A stretch of 64,000 nucleotides of DNA from Thermoleophilia bacterium (GTDB lineage Bacteria > Actinomycetota > Thermoleophilia > Gaiellales > SKUG01): contig JAOPYQ010000027.1 in assembly GCA_025964555.1 (NCBI GenBank), positions 47,462-111,461 on the forward strand. Reading direction: 5' to 3'. The notes below the pieces were generated by a model. It saw nothing but the letters and a program-made list of their open reading frames with translations. It did no database searches and was not told the DNA's origin. Below, piece after piece: positions 34,347 to 42,927 of the stretch (within the stretch, counting starts at the first letter, position 1; the number at the start of each line of letters is the position of its first letter). A program made the position numbers and the translations under genes.

Positions 34347-35398
34347 GCCTCGGCGCCGACGACCTCGGTCGCCGCGTCCTCGCTGGCGGGCGCCTCGAAC
34401 ACGCGCTCCATGACGCGCTCGATCGGCTCGTCCTCGACGGTGAAGTCGAGCACGCCGGGCAGGTCGAGCAGGGCCGCCATGCGTGCGCGTACTTCGGCGC
34501 GCGGAACCTCGACGACGACTTCGGCGCCATCGACGTCCTGCACGTCGCCGCACGTGGCGGCGAGCTCGCGGGCACGCGCCGGGTCGCGCCCGGCATCGCT
34601 GTCGAGCGCGAACTTCACGGTCACGAGCTTGCGGTCGCTGGTGCGGGCGGCGAGCTCCTTGAGCGCGCCGTCGAACTGGAGGCGGCCGTGGTGGATGACG
34701 AGCACGCGCTCGGCGAGCGCCTCGATGTCAGCCATGTAGTGGCTCGTGAGCAGCACGGTCGCGCCGGTGCGCGCGGCGTAGGTCGAGATGAACTCGCGCA
34801 CGCGGCGCTGCGCCTGCACGTCCAGGCCGAGCGTGGGTTCGTCCAGGAACAGCACCTCTGGGCGGTGGATGAGCGCGGCGGCGAGCTCGCACTTCATGCG
34901 CTCGCCGAGTGACAGCTGGCGTACGGGCTTGTCGAGCACCGGCTCGAGACCGAGCAGTGCGACGAGCTCGTCGAGCTGCTCGCGAAAGGCGGGCCGCTCG
35001 ACCTGGTAGACGACGCGGAGCATGTCGAAGGAGTCCGCGGGCGGGATGTCCCAGGCGAGCTGCTGGCGCTGGCCCATGACGAGCGAGATGCGGCGCAGCA
35101 GGTCGTGGTCGCGGCGCGCGGGATCGGTGCCGAGCACGCGCACGGTGCCGCCGGAGGGATGCAGCAGCCCGCTCAGCAGCTTGAGCGTGGTGGTCTTGCC
35201 GGCGCCGTTGGGACCGAGGAACCCGACGACCTCGCCACGTGCGATCTCGAAGGAGACGTCCTCGACCGCGCGCACCTCGCGCGTGCGGCGACGCACGACC
35301 GAGCGCAGCGATGCCGCGAGACCCGGTTCGCGGACCGGAACGTGGAACGTGCGCGACGCGTGGTCGGCGGAGATTGCGATGTCGGGGGCGGCAGCCAT
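34343..35398 (-). CDS. ABC exporter ATPase (NatA/COG4586-like)
   Basis: 351 aa from ATG 35398. Walker A GPNGAGKTT, Q-loop VMGQRQQLAW, signature QLSLGERMKCELAAALIHRPE, Walker B VLFLDEPTLGLD, H-loop LTSHYMADIEAL. A C-terminal 90-residue regulatory part follows. It powers the exporter made by the four downstream permeases; substrates of COG4586 systems are mostly unknown. The only ATPase for all four permeases. A TACCCT box lies 8 nt ahead of the ATG. Confidence 0.93.
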   Translation of the reverse strand: MAAAPDIAISADHASRTFHVPVREPGLAASLRSVVRRRTREVRAVEDVSFEIARGEVVGFLGPNGAGKTTTLKLLSGLLHPSGGTVRVLGTDPARRDHDLLRRISLVMGQRQQLAWDIPPADSFDMLRVVYQVERPAFREQLDELVALLGLEPVLDKPVRQLSLGERMKCELAAALIHRPEVLFLDEPTLGLDVQAQRRVREFISTYAARTGATVLLTSHYMADIEALAERVLVIHHGRLQFDGALKELAARTSDRKLVTVKFALDSDAGRDPARARELAATCGDVQDVDGAEVVVEVPRAEVRARMAALLDLPGVLDFTVEDEPIERVMERVFEAPASEDAATEVVGAEA

Positions 35399-35507
35399 GG
35401 CCGACAAGGGTAGCCGATCAGCCGACGTGCTGGCGCCGGATGCAGTGTTTCCGGGACGCTCGGGACACCGTCAGGCCCGAACGCGCTGGCGCCGATGGAG
35501 CCGGACC

Positions 35508-36416
35508 ATGGCAACCGGTCCCGTCACCCGCTCCGCCGTCGCCCAGTCGCAGCCCACCGCTGCCGACCTGGCGAGCGTGCGCGTGGCGCTCACGGCTGCC
35601 AAGGGCCGCAAGGTTGCGCTCGGAACAGCGCTGGACGCGCTGCGCGACGGACGCCTCACCGCTGCCGAGCGGCACGCGATCATGGCGCTCGTCCATGCCG
35701 TGAAGATGCTGCGCGAGCGCGCGGCGCTCAACGGGGTGGACGATGCCGGCGCGGGCGTGGAGCTGCTGCTGCGCGATACCGACGCGAACGAGCGCGGGCC
35801 GTGGGCGACGACCGGTCAGATCGCCGTCGGTGCGCGGAACGGACTTGCGACGCGCCGCGGCAGTGCTGCCCGCGCGGACGTGCTGCTCACCGTCGATGCC
35901 GCCGTGCACGAACTCACGCACGTCGTGCAGTTCGGACGGATGAGCACGAAGGCGAAGCCGCACCCGGCGCTGCTCGAGGGCATCGCGGATGCCGCGGCGA
36001 TCCTCGCGACCGGCGACGACACGCTCGGCGAGGAATTCTTCAACGTCGATGCCAGCGGTCGCTACCGCGGCTCGATCCGCGAGCTCGGCGCGCACACCAC
36101 GACCGGCCCTGCGCTCGGGCACGTCATCACGAACTATCACGACGCGGTTCGCCCCGGCACCGAGGAGCACGCCGGGGGCGGCGTCGTCGCGGCCACCTTC
36201 ATGCAGGTGCGCGCGCGCCTTGGTCGCGAACGCGCCGAGCAGCTGCTGTGGGCCGTCATCCGCGACACCGCGGCATGGAACATGGGCGGCTCGTGGAAGG
36301 ACCTGGTCCTCTCGCTGCGCCGCCAGGTCGCGGCCGTCTGGGCCGGCGACACGGCTGCAGCGAGCGCCGTCGAAGCGGCGCTGTCCTCGACCGCGCTCGA
36401 CGCTGCGGCTCGCTGA
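35508..36416 (+). CDS. Zincin-like (M4-type) metalloprotease-like protein without signal peptide
   Basis: 302 aa; ATG 35508 with GGAG 7 nt upstream. Zinc-site motif VHELTHVVQF (His134, Glu135, His138) and the third-ligand region LLEGIADAAAI (Glu157), as in gluzincins. A later HTTTGPALGHVITNY resembles the C-terminal His-containing strand of thermolysin. N-terminal 100 residues are helical with no export signal. Distant from secreted thermolysins, which are made with long propeptides. A role in the cytoplasm or delivery by a non-Sec route are both open. Confidence 0.65.
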   Translation: MATGPVTRSAVAQSQPTAADLASVRVALTAAKGRKVALGTALDALRDGRLTAAERHAIMALVHAVKMLRERAALNGVDDAGAGVELLLRDTDANERGPWATTGQIAVGARNGLATRRGSAARADVLLTVDAAVHELTHVVQFGRMSTKAKPHPALLEGIADAAAILATGDDTLGEEFFNVDASGRYRGSIRELGAHTTTGPALGHVITNYHDAVRPGTEEHAGGGVVAATFMQVRARLGRERAEQLLWAVIRDTAAWNMGGSWKDLVLSLRRQVAAVWAGDTAAASAVEAALSSTALDAAAR

Positions 36417-36449
36417 CGAACGCGGCTCGCGTCGTTTCCTGTGCGACCC

Positions 36450-36562
36450 GCCATCGAATCACGACATCGTTGTCGGCTTGGCTACGAAATCGTGACGCGA
36501 TCCGACATGCGCCATCGAATCATGAAGGCGTTGTCGGCTTGGCTACGAAGTCGTGACGCGAT
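36450..36562. repeat. Two 52-bp direct repeats with 9-bp spacer
   Basis: Copy 1 is 36450-36501 and copy 2 is 36511-36562. Each begins GCCATCGAATCA and contains GTTGTCGGCTTGGCTACGAA and TCGTGACGCGAT; they differ at a few positions only. They lie in the 282-bp gene-free region 36417-36698 between the zincin-like gene and the oxidoreductase. No transposase or CRISPR feature is present, and no third copy is seen in the window. Confidence 0.85.
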
Positions 36563-36698
36563 GGCGCTGCGCATACCTGGTCACGTGCTCGAGGACACAG
36601 ATCGTCAAGCCGCCCCGAGAAAAGTAACGACTTCTGCGCCCATGAGCGCATGGTAGCCGTTCGCTCGGGTACGCAGTTCACAAGCGAGGAGTCATTCC

Positions 36699-37895
36699 GT
36701 GCGTCGAATCCTGGTCATAGGTGGCGGCATTGCCGGCGTCGAGAGCGCGCTCACGCTCGCTCGAGGCTTGTCGGACGACCACGTCACCCTGCTCACGCAC
36801 TCCGACGTGCTGCGCGTCATGCCGGACCTGGTCTACGTCCCCACGGGCGTCGCCGCGCACCGCATGGAGGTGCCGGTCCGCGAGCTGCTCGCCGCCGAGC
36901 CGATCGACGTCGTCCTCGGCGAAGTCGCATCGATCGACCTCGCCGAGCACGTCGCTCGCGTCGACACCGGCGACATCGCATTCGACATCGTCGTGGTCGC
37001 ACCGGGCGCCGCGCCCCTGCCGACGAGCGGGCTGCAGCTGCAGACGCTCGACCAGGCCGAGCTCGTGCGCGATCGCCTGGACGAGGTGTTCGCGGGTGCG
37101 ACTGCCGAGGACGAGCGCGCGAGCATCGTCGTCCGCACCTGCGCCGACGACGCGTGGGGACCTCCCGCCTACGAGTTCGTCGCGCTGCTCGCCGCGCGTC
37201 GCTGCATGCTCGACGTCGAACGTCTGGTGTCGGTCACGCTCGTCACCGCCGAGCTGCAGCCGTTCCAGTGGTTCGAGCCACACGTCGCCGACGTCGTGCT
37301 CGAGGCGTTCACGGGGCTCGGCGTGGAGCTCGCGACCGGCGTGCCCGAGGCGCGCTTCGACGACATCATCGGCGACGTGGTCGTGGACTTCGGACGCCTC
37401 GAGGCGCGCCATGTGCCCGGGCTTCCGGGCCGCGACGAGCACGGCTGGTACGCGACCGACTCGGACGGGCGCGTGCACGCCGACGCGTTCGTGGTCGGCG
37501 ACGCCGCGTGCCATCCCTTCAAGTCCGCGTTCGCCGTCGCCTGGCAGGCGCGCCGCATGCTCGTCGCACTCGGCGGCTCGCTCGACTCGCTCGGCGAACG
37601 CGTCGGCGACGTGCCGATCGACGCGATCGAACATCACGTCGACCTGGGAACCAGCACCCTGCGCATCCGCATGCCCGTCGACGCCAAGCTGCACGACCCG
37701 TGGCTCGGCCACGACGCGACGGTGCACCTCGACGATGCGCCACCGGATCGTCTCGCCGGACTGCTCGTCGGCGTCGAGCTCACGCGAGCGGGCGGTCGAA
37801 GCGCGGCGCACGCGCACCGCGCACTCGTCACTCGACCGGGGTTGCCGCACCTGACGGCAGGCCGACCGCGGCTCGCATCCCACCCGACCCCGTGA
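36699..37895 (+). CDS. FAD-dependent NAD(P)-type oxidoreductase (NDH-2/SQR-like)
   Basis: 398 aa, GTG start with GAGGAG upstream. N-terminal FAD-binding Rossmann motif ILVIGGGIAGVESALTL; FDIVVVAPGA; a central NAD-like half that lacks a clear GxGxxG and has ASIVVRTCADDAWGPPAYEF; and the C-terminal FAD motif ADAFVVGDAACHPFKSAFAVAWQA. Closest in plan to type II NADH dehydrogenases and sulfide:quinone reductases. The SQR catalytic cysteines are not obvious, so the electron donor is uncertain. The 3' end overlaps the convergent secreted-protein gene by 68 bp. Confidence 0.8.
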   Translation: MRRILVIGGGIAGVESALTLARGLSDDHVTLLTHSDVLRVMPDLVYVPTGVAAHRMEVPVRELLAAEPIDVVLGEVASIDLAEHVARVDTGDIAFDIVVVAPGAAPLPTSGLQLQTLDQAELVRDRLDEVFAGATAEDERASIVVRTCADDAWGPPAYEFVALLAARRCMLDVERLVSVTLVTAELQPFQWFEPHVADVVLEAFTGLGVELATGVPEARFDDIIGDVVVDFGRLEARHVPGLPGRDEHGWYATDSDGRVHADAFVVGDAACHPFKSAFAVAWQARRMLVALGGSLDSLGERVGDVPIDAIEHHVDLGTSTLRIRMPVDAKLHDPWLGHDATVHLDDAPPDRLAGLLVGVELTRAGGRSAAHAHRALVTRPGLPHLTAGRPRLASHPTP

Positions 37896-38373
37896 CCGTT
37901 GCGCCCGTGGAGGGCGACGCCACGTGGCACGCGACGGACATGCGATACGTGTCCGATGCCGGAGCAGTGAACGAGCGTTCGATCGTGACCTTCTCGGTCG
38001 CTCGCTTCGTCTTCAGCTGCACCGTCTCGTAGGGCGTGCCGAGCGACCACGAGGCATCACCGGCGCGAGAGTAGCGGATCCCGCACACGACCTGTGCCAC
38101 GGCGCGCTTCGGAAGCGCGGTCGCCCGAACCGAAGCGGTGGCGCGCATGCGGATCGCGTCGCCCTCGCCGGCCTTGATGGTCGCGCTCTCGAGCTTGGTG
38201 GAGCCCAGGTCCGGCACCGATCCGCCCGGGATCACCGCGAGCGTCTTCTGGGCGGGACCGCCCGCGGCGCGAGGCGCCTTCGTGCCGGCCACGCCGGCCA
38301 CCTGTGCGAGGAGCGCCACGATGCCCATCATGAGCACGAGCACGAGGGCTTGTCGTCGGTGCGGATGCATCAC
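37828..38373 (-). CDS. Secreted protein, unknown function
   Basis: 181 aa with an N-terminal signal or anchor (QALVLVLMMGIVALLAQVAGVAG). The exported part is beta-rich (AIRMRATASVRAT, ETVQLKTKRATEKVTIERSF) with two cysteines that may pair. Its GTG overlaps the stop of the upstream propeller/Ig-repeat gene (ATG 38370 is an alternative), so the two are coupled. Possibly a surface accessory protein of its partner. Family unknown. Confidence 0.65.
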   Translation of the reverse strand: MMHPHRRQALVLVLMMGIVALLAQVAGVAGTKAPRAAGGPAQKTLAVIPGGSVPDLGSTKLESATIKAGEGDAIRMRATASVRATALPKRAVAQVVCGIRYSRAGDASWSLGTPYETVQLKTKRATEKVTIERSFTAPASDTYRMSVACHVASPSTGATVTGSGGMRAAVGLPSGAATPVE

Positions 38374-40661
38374 GGGGCCACCAGGGTTCGTGCGAACAGG
38401 ACGTTGGATTCTCGACCGGCCGCGTCACGCACCTGCGCGTAGACGACCTTGTACGTGGCGCCCGCCGTGAGCGTGTGCGGCACCGTCGCCCCGAACGCCT
38501 TCCATGCGCCCCAGTTGCCGTCCTCGTTCGCGAAGCGCACCTGCGTCACGCCCACGTCGTCGGTCGCCGTGAGCGACACGGTCACGTCCGCGGTCGGGGT
38601 CGTCGCGGGCAGCGTCACAGCCGTCAGCGCCGGATCGGCCGCATCGGCCGGTCCCGCCTGCGTCGCCACGTACGACGTTCGCGCGCTCAGCACGAGCGAT
38701 TCGTTGCCTGCCGCGTCGCGCACCTGGCCGTACACGAGCTTGCCGCCGTAGCCCGCGGTCAGCGTCCACTGCTTCGGTGTCGCAAAGGCCTGCCAGCCGG
38801 TCCAGTTGCCGTCCTCGTTGGCGAAGCGCACCTGCGCCACGCCGACCGCGTCGGTGGCCACGATCGTCGCCGCGACCGCCTGCGTCGTCGTCTCCGCCGG
38901 CAGCGTCAGCGACGTGAGCGCCGGAGCGACCGTGTCGGGCGTGCCGCCCGGCGGTGGTGGTGGCGGCGCGTCGAGTGCGTACTGCGTGCGAGCGCTCAGC
39001 ACGCCCGACTCGCGGCCGGCGCCGTCGCGGACCTGCGCGTAGACCGCCTTCACGCCAACACCGGCGCTCAGCGTCCACGGGCTCGATGCCGCGTATGCCT
39101 TCCATGCGCTCCAGACGCCGTCCTCGTTCGCGAAACGCACGTGACGCACGCCGGTGTCGTCGGTCGCCCCCACGGTGACCTGGATGTCACGCGTCGCGGT
39201 GAGCGCCGGCACGGCGATCGATGTCAGGACCGGATCGGCCTTGTCACCGGTCGGCGGCGGCGGGTCGTTCGGATCGACCGGTGCGGTGTAGCCGGTGGTG
39301 CGATACACGGCCGCCGATTCGTTGCCGGCGATGTCGCGCACGCGGACGTACACGCCCTTGACCCCGAAGCCCGCGCTCAGCTGGTACGCCACGGGCGTCG
39401 CGAACGGCTGCCACGGACCCCATGCGCCGTCTTCCTTCGCCAGCTGCATCTCCGTCACGGCGCGATCGTCGGTCGCGGTGATCGCGACCTGGACCGTCTG
39501 CGAGGTCGTCGTGGCTGGCAGGACGACGTTCGTCAGCGTCGGCGCGATCAGGTCGGGTGTCGGCAGCGCCGGGAGCGCCGGGAGCGGGAGCGTCGGCAGC
39601 TTGGGCACCTTCGGCGTGAAGACCTGGTTCCACTGGTAGGCGCGGATGCGGCCGGCCCAGTCGCTCGTGACGTAGTGGTTGCGCGTGGTCTGGTCATCCC
39701 AGCGCGCGACCGATCGCACGAACTTGTCGTTCGCCGGGTCGGCGTCGGTGTCGTACATCTGCACGCGACCGCACGTGGTGCTCGTGGCGTAGAGGTTGTC
39801 CCAGTAGTCGAGCGTCAGCGAATACACGCTATGCACCGCGCCGGGCGCGTCGCAGTCCGGGAACGCCTTCGTGCCGTACTTGCCGGTCACGCTCTCGATG
39901 CGCGAGAAGCGGTACGTGCCGCCGGGCGTGAAGTCGTAGCGCGTGATGCGCGAGGCGTCGTAACCGGCCGTGCCGTAGATGCAGTTGGTGCCGCAGTTCT
40001 CGCCCACGAACACGCGGCGACCATCGCGCGAGACGGCCACGTCCTGGTTGGTGATCCAGTTGCCGGGCTCCTTGCCCCAGTCGCCGAACGCGGTCAGGAA
40101 CGTGCCGTCGGGCTGGAACTTGGCGATCGAGCGCTGCGAATCGACCGTGAGCGAGCCGTTCGAGAGGTAGATGTCGCCGCGACCGTCGGTCGTGATCATG
40201 TTGCCCATCGGCGTCCACTTGACGTTCCACACCGACAGCTGCGCGAGGCGCCAGGTCGCGTCGAGCGTGTAGGCGGTCCCGGTCGCGTTGCGCACGAGGC
40301 GACGGGGCGTGTTGGCGCCCTGGGTGATGTAGAGGTACTTGCCGTCGGGCGAGGGCGCCACGTCGATCGGGTTGGCGACTCCCGTGGGGAGCGCGAGGTC
40401 CGCGAGCTTCACGCCGTTGCGATCGAAGCGGACGATCTTGGCGCCGCAGGTGAGGTACAGGGTGCCCGTGTCGTCGGAGGAGCCGAGCTGGCCACAGTTA
40501 AGGGGGGCGGTCGCAGCATTCGTGTAATTGGTGTCGACGATCAGGCCGGCCGCTGCCGGCGAGACGGACGCAAGCAGCGCGCCGAGCGAGGTCGCGAGCG
40601 CGACGATGACGCGACGCTGGATGCGTGCGCGCAGGCTGACGGTGCGGGCGGGTCCGTACAT
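38370..40661 (-). CDS. Secreted beta-propeller (NHL-like) protein with four Ig-like repeats
   Basis: 763 aa from ATG 40661. Signal peptide (RRVIVALATSLGALLASVSPAAA). Residues about 40-360 form an NHL/SMP30-like propeller (VANPIDVAPSPDGKYLYITQGA, NWITNQDVAVSRDGRRVFVGENC). After a Leu/Pro linker there are four tandem Ig-like repeats of about 95 residues; repeats 2-4 share VRFANEDGxW...W and VRDGAGRES/VRDAAGNES, and repeat 1 is the most diverged. Such proteins bind surfaces or polymers. Large, extracellular, with no catalytic motif. Confidence 0.8.
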   Translation of the reverse strand: MYGPARTVSLRARIQRRVIVALATSLGALLASVSPAAAGLIVDTNYTNAATAPLNCGQLGSSDDTGTLYLTCGAKIVRFDRNGVKLADLALPTGVANPIDVAPSPDGKYLYITQGANTPRRLVRNATGTAYTLDATWRLAQLSVWNVKWTPMGNMITTDGRGDIYLSNGSLTVDSQRSIAKFQPDGTFLTAFGDWGKEPGNWITNQDVAVSRDGRRVFVGENCGTNCIYGTAGYDASRITRYDFTPGGTYRFSRIESVTGKYGTKAFPDCDAPGAVHSVYSLTLDYWDNLYATSTTCGRVQMYDTDADPANDKFVRSVARWDDQTTRNHYVTSDWAGRIRAYQWNQVFTPKVPKLPTLPLPALPALPTPDLIAPTLTNVVLPATTTSQTVQVAITATDDRAVTEMQLAKEDGAWGPWQPFATPVAYQLSAGFGVKGVYVRVRDIAGNESAAVYRTTGYTAPVDPNDPPPPTGDKADPVLTSIAVPALTATRDIQVTVGATDDTGVRHVRFANEDGVWSAWKAYAASSPWTLSAGVGVKAVYAQVRDGAGRESGVLSARTQYALDAPPPPPPGGTPDTVAPALTSLTLPAETTTQAVAATIVATDAVGVAQVRFANEDGNWTGWQAFATPKQWTLTAGYGGKLVYGQVRDAAGNESLVLSARTSYVATQAGPADAADPALTAVTLPATTPTADVTVSLTATDDVGVTQVRFANEDGNWGAWKAFGATVPHTLTAGATYKVVYAQVRDAAGRESNVLFARTLVAP

Positions 40662-40768
40662 GACGACGCCATCGGCACCTTCGCCGGGATCCCTGAGCGT
40701 GACCAGAGCATGCAGCAACGTTCACAGCAGTCTGCAGGCTCCGATGTGTGGTTCTGGCGCGGGGCCGG

Positions 40769-40774
40769 TAGGTT
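40769..40774 (+). promoter_or_regulatory. -10 box of the leaderless greA promoter
   Basis: TAGGTT ends 6 nt before the greA ATG. There is no Shine-Dalgarno-like sequence (the spacer is TCCCCC-like), consistent with a leaderless mRNA. Confidence 0.5.
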
Positions 40775-40780
40775 TCCCCC

Positions 40781-41239
40781 ATGCAGCCCGACACCCTTCT
40801 CACCCAAGCAGGCCTCGACGCGCTCCAGGCGGAGCTCGACGAGCTCATCGCCAAGCGCCCCGCGATGGCGGCCAAGATCAAGTCCGCCCGCGAGCTCGGC
40901 GACCTCAAGGAGAACGCGGAGTACCACGCGGCGAAGGACGAGCAGGGCTTCCTCGAGACCCGCATCCAGGTGATCGAGCGCCAGATCCGCACGGCCAAGG
41001 TCGTCGAGGCCTCGAGCGACAAGGTCACGGTGGGCTCGAAGGTGGTCGTCAAGGACCTCGATGCGGGCGACGAGGAGACGTGGACGGTCACGGGCGTGTC
41101 CGAGGCCGACCCGATGGAGAACAAGGTCTCCTACGAGTCGCCGATCGGTTCCGCGCTCATCGACCTCACGGTCGGTGACGTCGCCGAGGTGCAGCTGCCG
41201 CGCGGCACGATGCGCCTCGAGGTCGTCCGCATCGGCTAG
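40781..41239 (+). CDS. greA: Transcription elongation factor GreA
   Basis: 152 aa, full length. N-terminal coiled coil (LDALQAELDELIAKRP) with the acidic tip ARELGDLKENAEYHAAKDEQ, which inserts into the RNA polymerase secondary channel to stimulate cleavage of backtracked transcripts, and the C-terminal FKBP-like domain ending MRLEVVRIG. Monocistronic, convergent with the trypsin-like protease (12 nt). Confidence 0.97.
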   Translation: MQPDTLLTQAGLDALQAELDELIAKRPAMAAKIKSARELGDLKENAEYHAAKDEQGFLETRIQVIERQIRTAKVVEASSDKVTVGSKVVVKDLDAGDEETWTVTGVSEADPMENKVSYESPIGSALIDLTVGDVAEVQLPRGTMRLEVVRIG

Positions 41240-41251
41240 CTGCCGCGATCG

Positions 41252-42847
41252 CTACCTGCGGGTGGTGAGCACCGGCGACGTGCGCCAGGCGCTCGCGTTG
41301 CCCGCAGCATCGCGCGTGCGGACGCGCACGACGGCACGATCGCCGGGCGCGAGCTCCTCGACGAGGATCGAGTGCACGCCGCGAGGCGTGGAGCCGGTCG
41401 AGATGAAGGATCCGAACCCGAGCACGCGCTGCTGCACCTCGTAGCTCGCGACGCCCGACTGGCCGTCCCGGCCGGCGCCCCAGCGCACGACGAGCGCGTT
41501 GAACCCGCGCCGCACGAGCGTGATCGTGGCCGGCGCAGACGGTGCGCGTGTGTCGGCGGTCGGTCCAGCCTTCACCGTGGCGCTCGGCCCGTTGGAACCG
41601 GCAGCATCGAGTGGGCGGACGTTCCAGGTATAGGCGTTCACGCGGCGCGCGGGGTCGACGCTCGCTCGAAACGACGTGGAGGTGGTGATGCCCTCGAGCT
41701 GTTCGGCAGCGTCCCCGTCGGCGATCACCCGGCGCCAGATCGCGTAGCGCTCCGGGTGCGTGCCGAGCGTCGGTGCGTCCCACGCGATGCGCACGTGGCG
41801 GAAGTCGCCGCCGGTGCGGCGCAGGTTCGACACGCCGAGCGTGCCCCCCGGTCCAGCGATCGCAGGCGCGCCGTCGGTCGCGCCCGGCACGCCGTCGATC
41901 CACGAGCGCAGCGCGTCGATCCTCGAGTACGCGCCGAAGGTCTGCTGCGCGCATCCCTCGCCCCACGAGGTGAGGCCCGCGAGCCGGCGCACGCTGCCGC
42001 CGACGTCCACGACGAGCGGGCCGCCGCTGTCGCCCTGGCACGCATCACGCCCGAGCGTCGTGGAGCTCGAGGCGAGCTGCCCGCCACACAGGTTCGTCGC
42101 CCGTTCGTACGCGGTGCCGTAGCCGCCGCCGACCGTCGAGCCGCACGCGGCATCGGCGTTGATCGGGATCGTCGCCTCGCGCAGGTCGGCTGGGAACTTC
42201 GAGTCGCTCGCCCCTCGGTCGAGCGGATCGGTGTCGCCCCATCCGGCGATGAACGCGTTCACGCCGCCCTCGCCGTTGCCCCACGCGCCGGCATCCGCCG
42301 CCTGCACGAGCTGGATCGTCGCAGCGCCCCCGATCGGCTCGGCGAGGCGCAGCACGGCGACGTCGTTGCGAAATCCGTCGCCCGCGTTCTCGGCGAAGTC
42401 GGGGTGCACGAAGATCTCCGTGACGCGCCGCGCCGCGCTCGCGCCAGTGCCCATGCTCGCCCGGTCGAGCGTGCGCGTGGTGGCGACTACCCGCATGCTC
42501 GACGCGGCATTGACCACCTTGGGCTCGTCGGCGGTGCCCTGGTCGATCGTCACGCAGTGCGCGGCGGTGACCACATGCTGGTCGTCGACGAGCGAGCCGC
42601 CGCAGAACTGCCCGTCGTACTGCGACTCGGAGGTCGAGGAGACGATCGCCACGAGGAACGGCCAGCGCGCCTGGAAGTCGGCATCCGTCATCGCGGAGCC
42701 ATTCACGATCGCAGCCACATCGGGGAGGTAGGACGTTCGGCGCGTCGGCGCCGCGTTCGTCACGCTCGTCGACACCAGCGTCGCGATCGCGAGCGTGAGC
42801 GTCACGATCGACGCGGCGCGCGTGACGCGGCGAGGGTGGCTGGACAT
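41252..42847 (-). CDS. Secreted trypsin-like serine protease with two fibronectin-like domains
   Basis: 531 aa; ATG 42847 with CAGGAG upstream. Signal peptide (1-32), activation region AIVNGSAM, S1 protease domain with His97 (TAAHC), Asp162 (NDVAVLRL) and Ser274 (GDSGGP). Two fibronectin-like domains follow (about 335-425 with YAIWRRVIADG and 435-530 with YEVQQRVLGFG). Same architecture as the protease at 19556 but with one more domain and no Pro/Gly linker. Extracellular. Confidence 0.92.
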   Translation of the reverse strand: MSSHPRRVTRAASIVTLTLAIATLVSTSVTNAAPTRRTSYLPDVAAIVNGSAMTDADFQARWPFLVAIVSSTSESQYDGQFCGGSLVDDQHVVTAAHCVTIDQGTADEPKVVNAASSMRVVATTRTLDRASMGTGASAARRVTEIFVHPDFAENAGDGFRNDVAVLRLAEPIGGAATIQLVQAADAGAWGNGEGGVNAFIAGWGDTDPLDRGASDSKFPADLREATIPINADAACGSTVGGGYGTAYERATNLCGGQLASSSTTLGRDACQGDSGGPLVVDVGGSVRRLAGLTSWGEGCAQQTFGAYSRIDALRSWIDGVPGATDGAPAIAGPGGTLGVSNLRRTGGDFRHVRIAWDAPTLGTHPERYAIWRRVIADGDAAEQLEGITTSTSFRASVDPARRVNAYTWNVRPLDAAGSNGPSATVKAGPTADTRAPSAPATITLVRRGFNALVVRWGAGRDGQSGVASYEVQQRVLGFGSFISTGSTPRGVHSILVEELAPGDRAVVRVRTRDAAGNASAWRTSPVLTTRR

Positions 42848-42927
42848 GCGCTGGCTCCTGGTGCGGGGCGCGCCGAACCGGATCCGCGTACCCATCTCGT
42901 TGCGACTATAGCGACCGATTGGTGCCG

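Noticed and set aside
36450..36562. Possible minimal CRISPR array (two repeats)
   Set aside because: Units are 52 bp with a 9-bp spacer and there are no cas genes.
38475..40973. Open frame of about 832 codons on the plus strand
   Set aside because: Antisense to the propeller/Ig-repeat gene and through the start of greA; the sense strand has a signal peptide and repeats.
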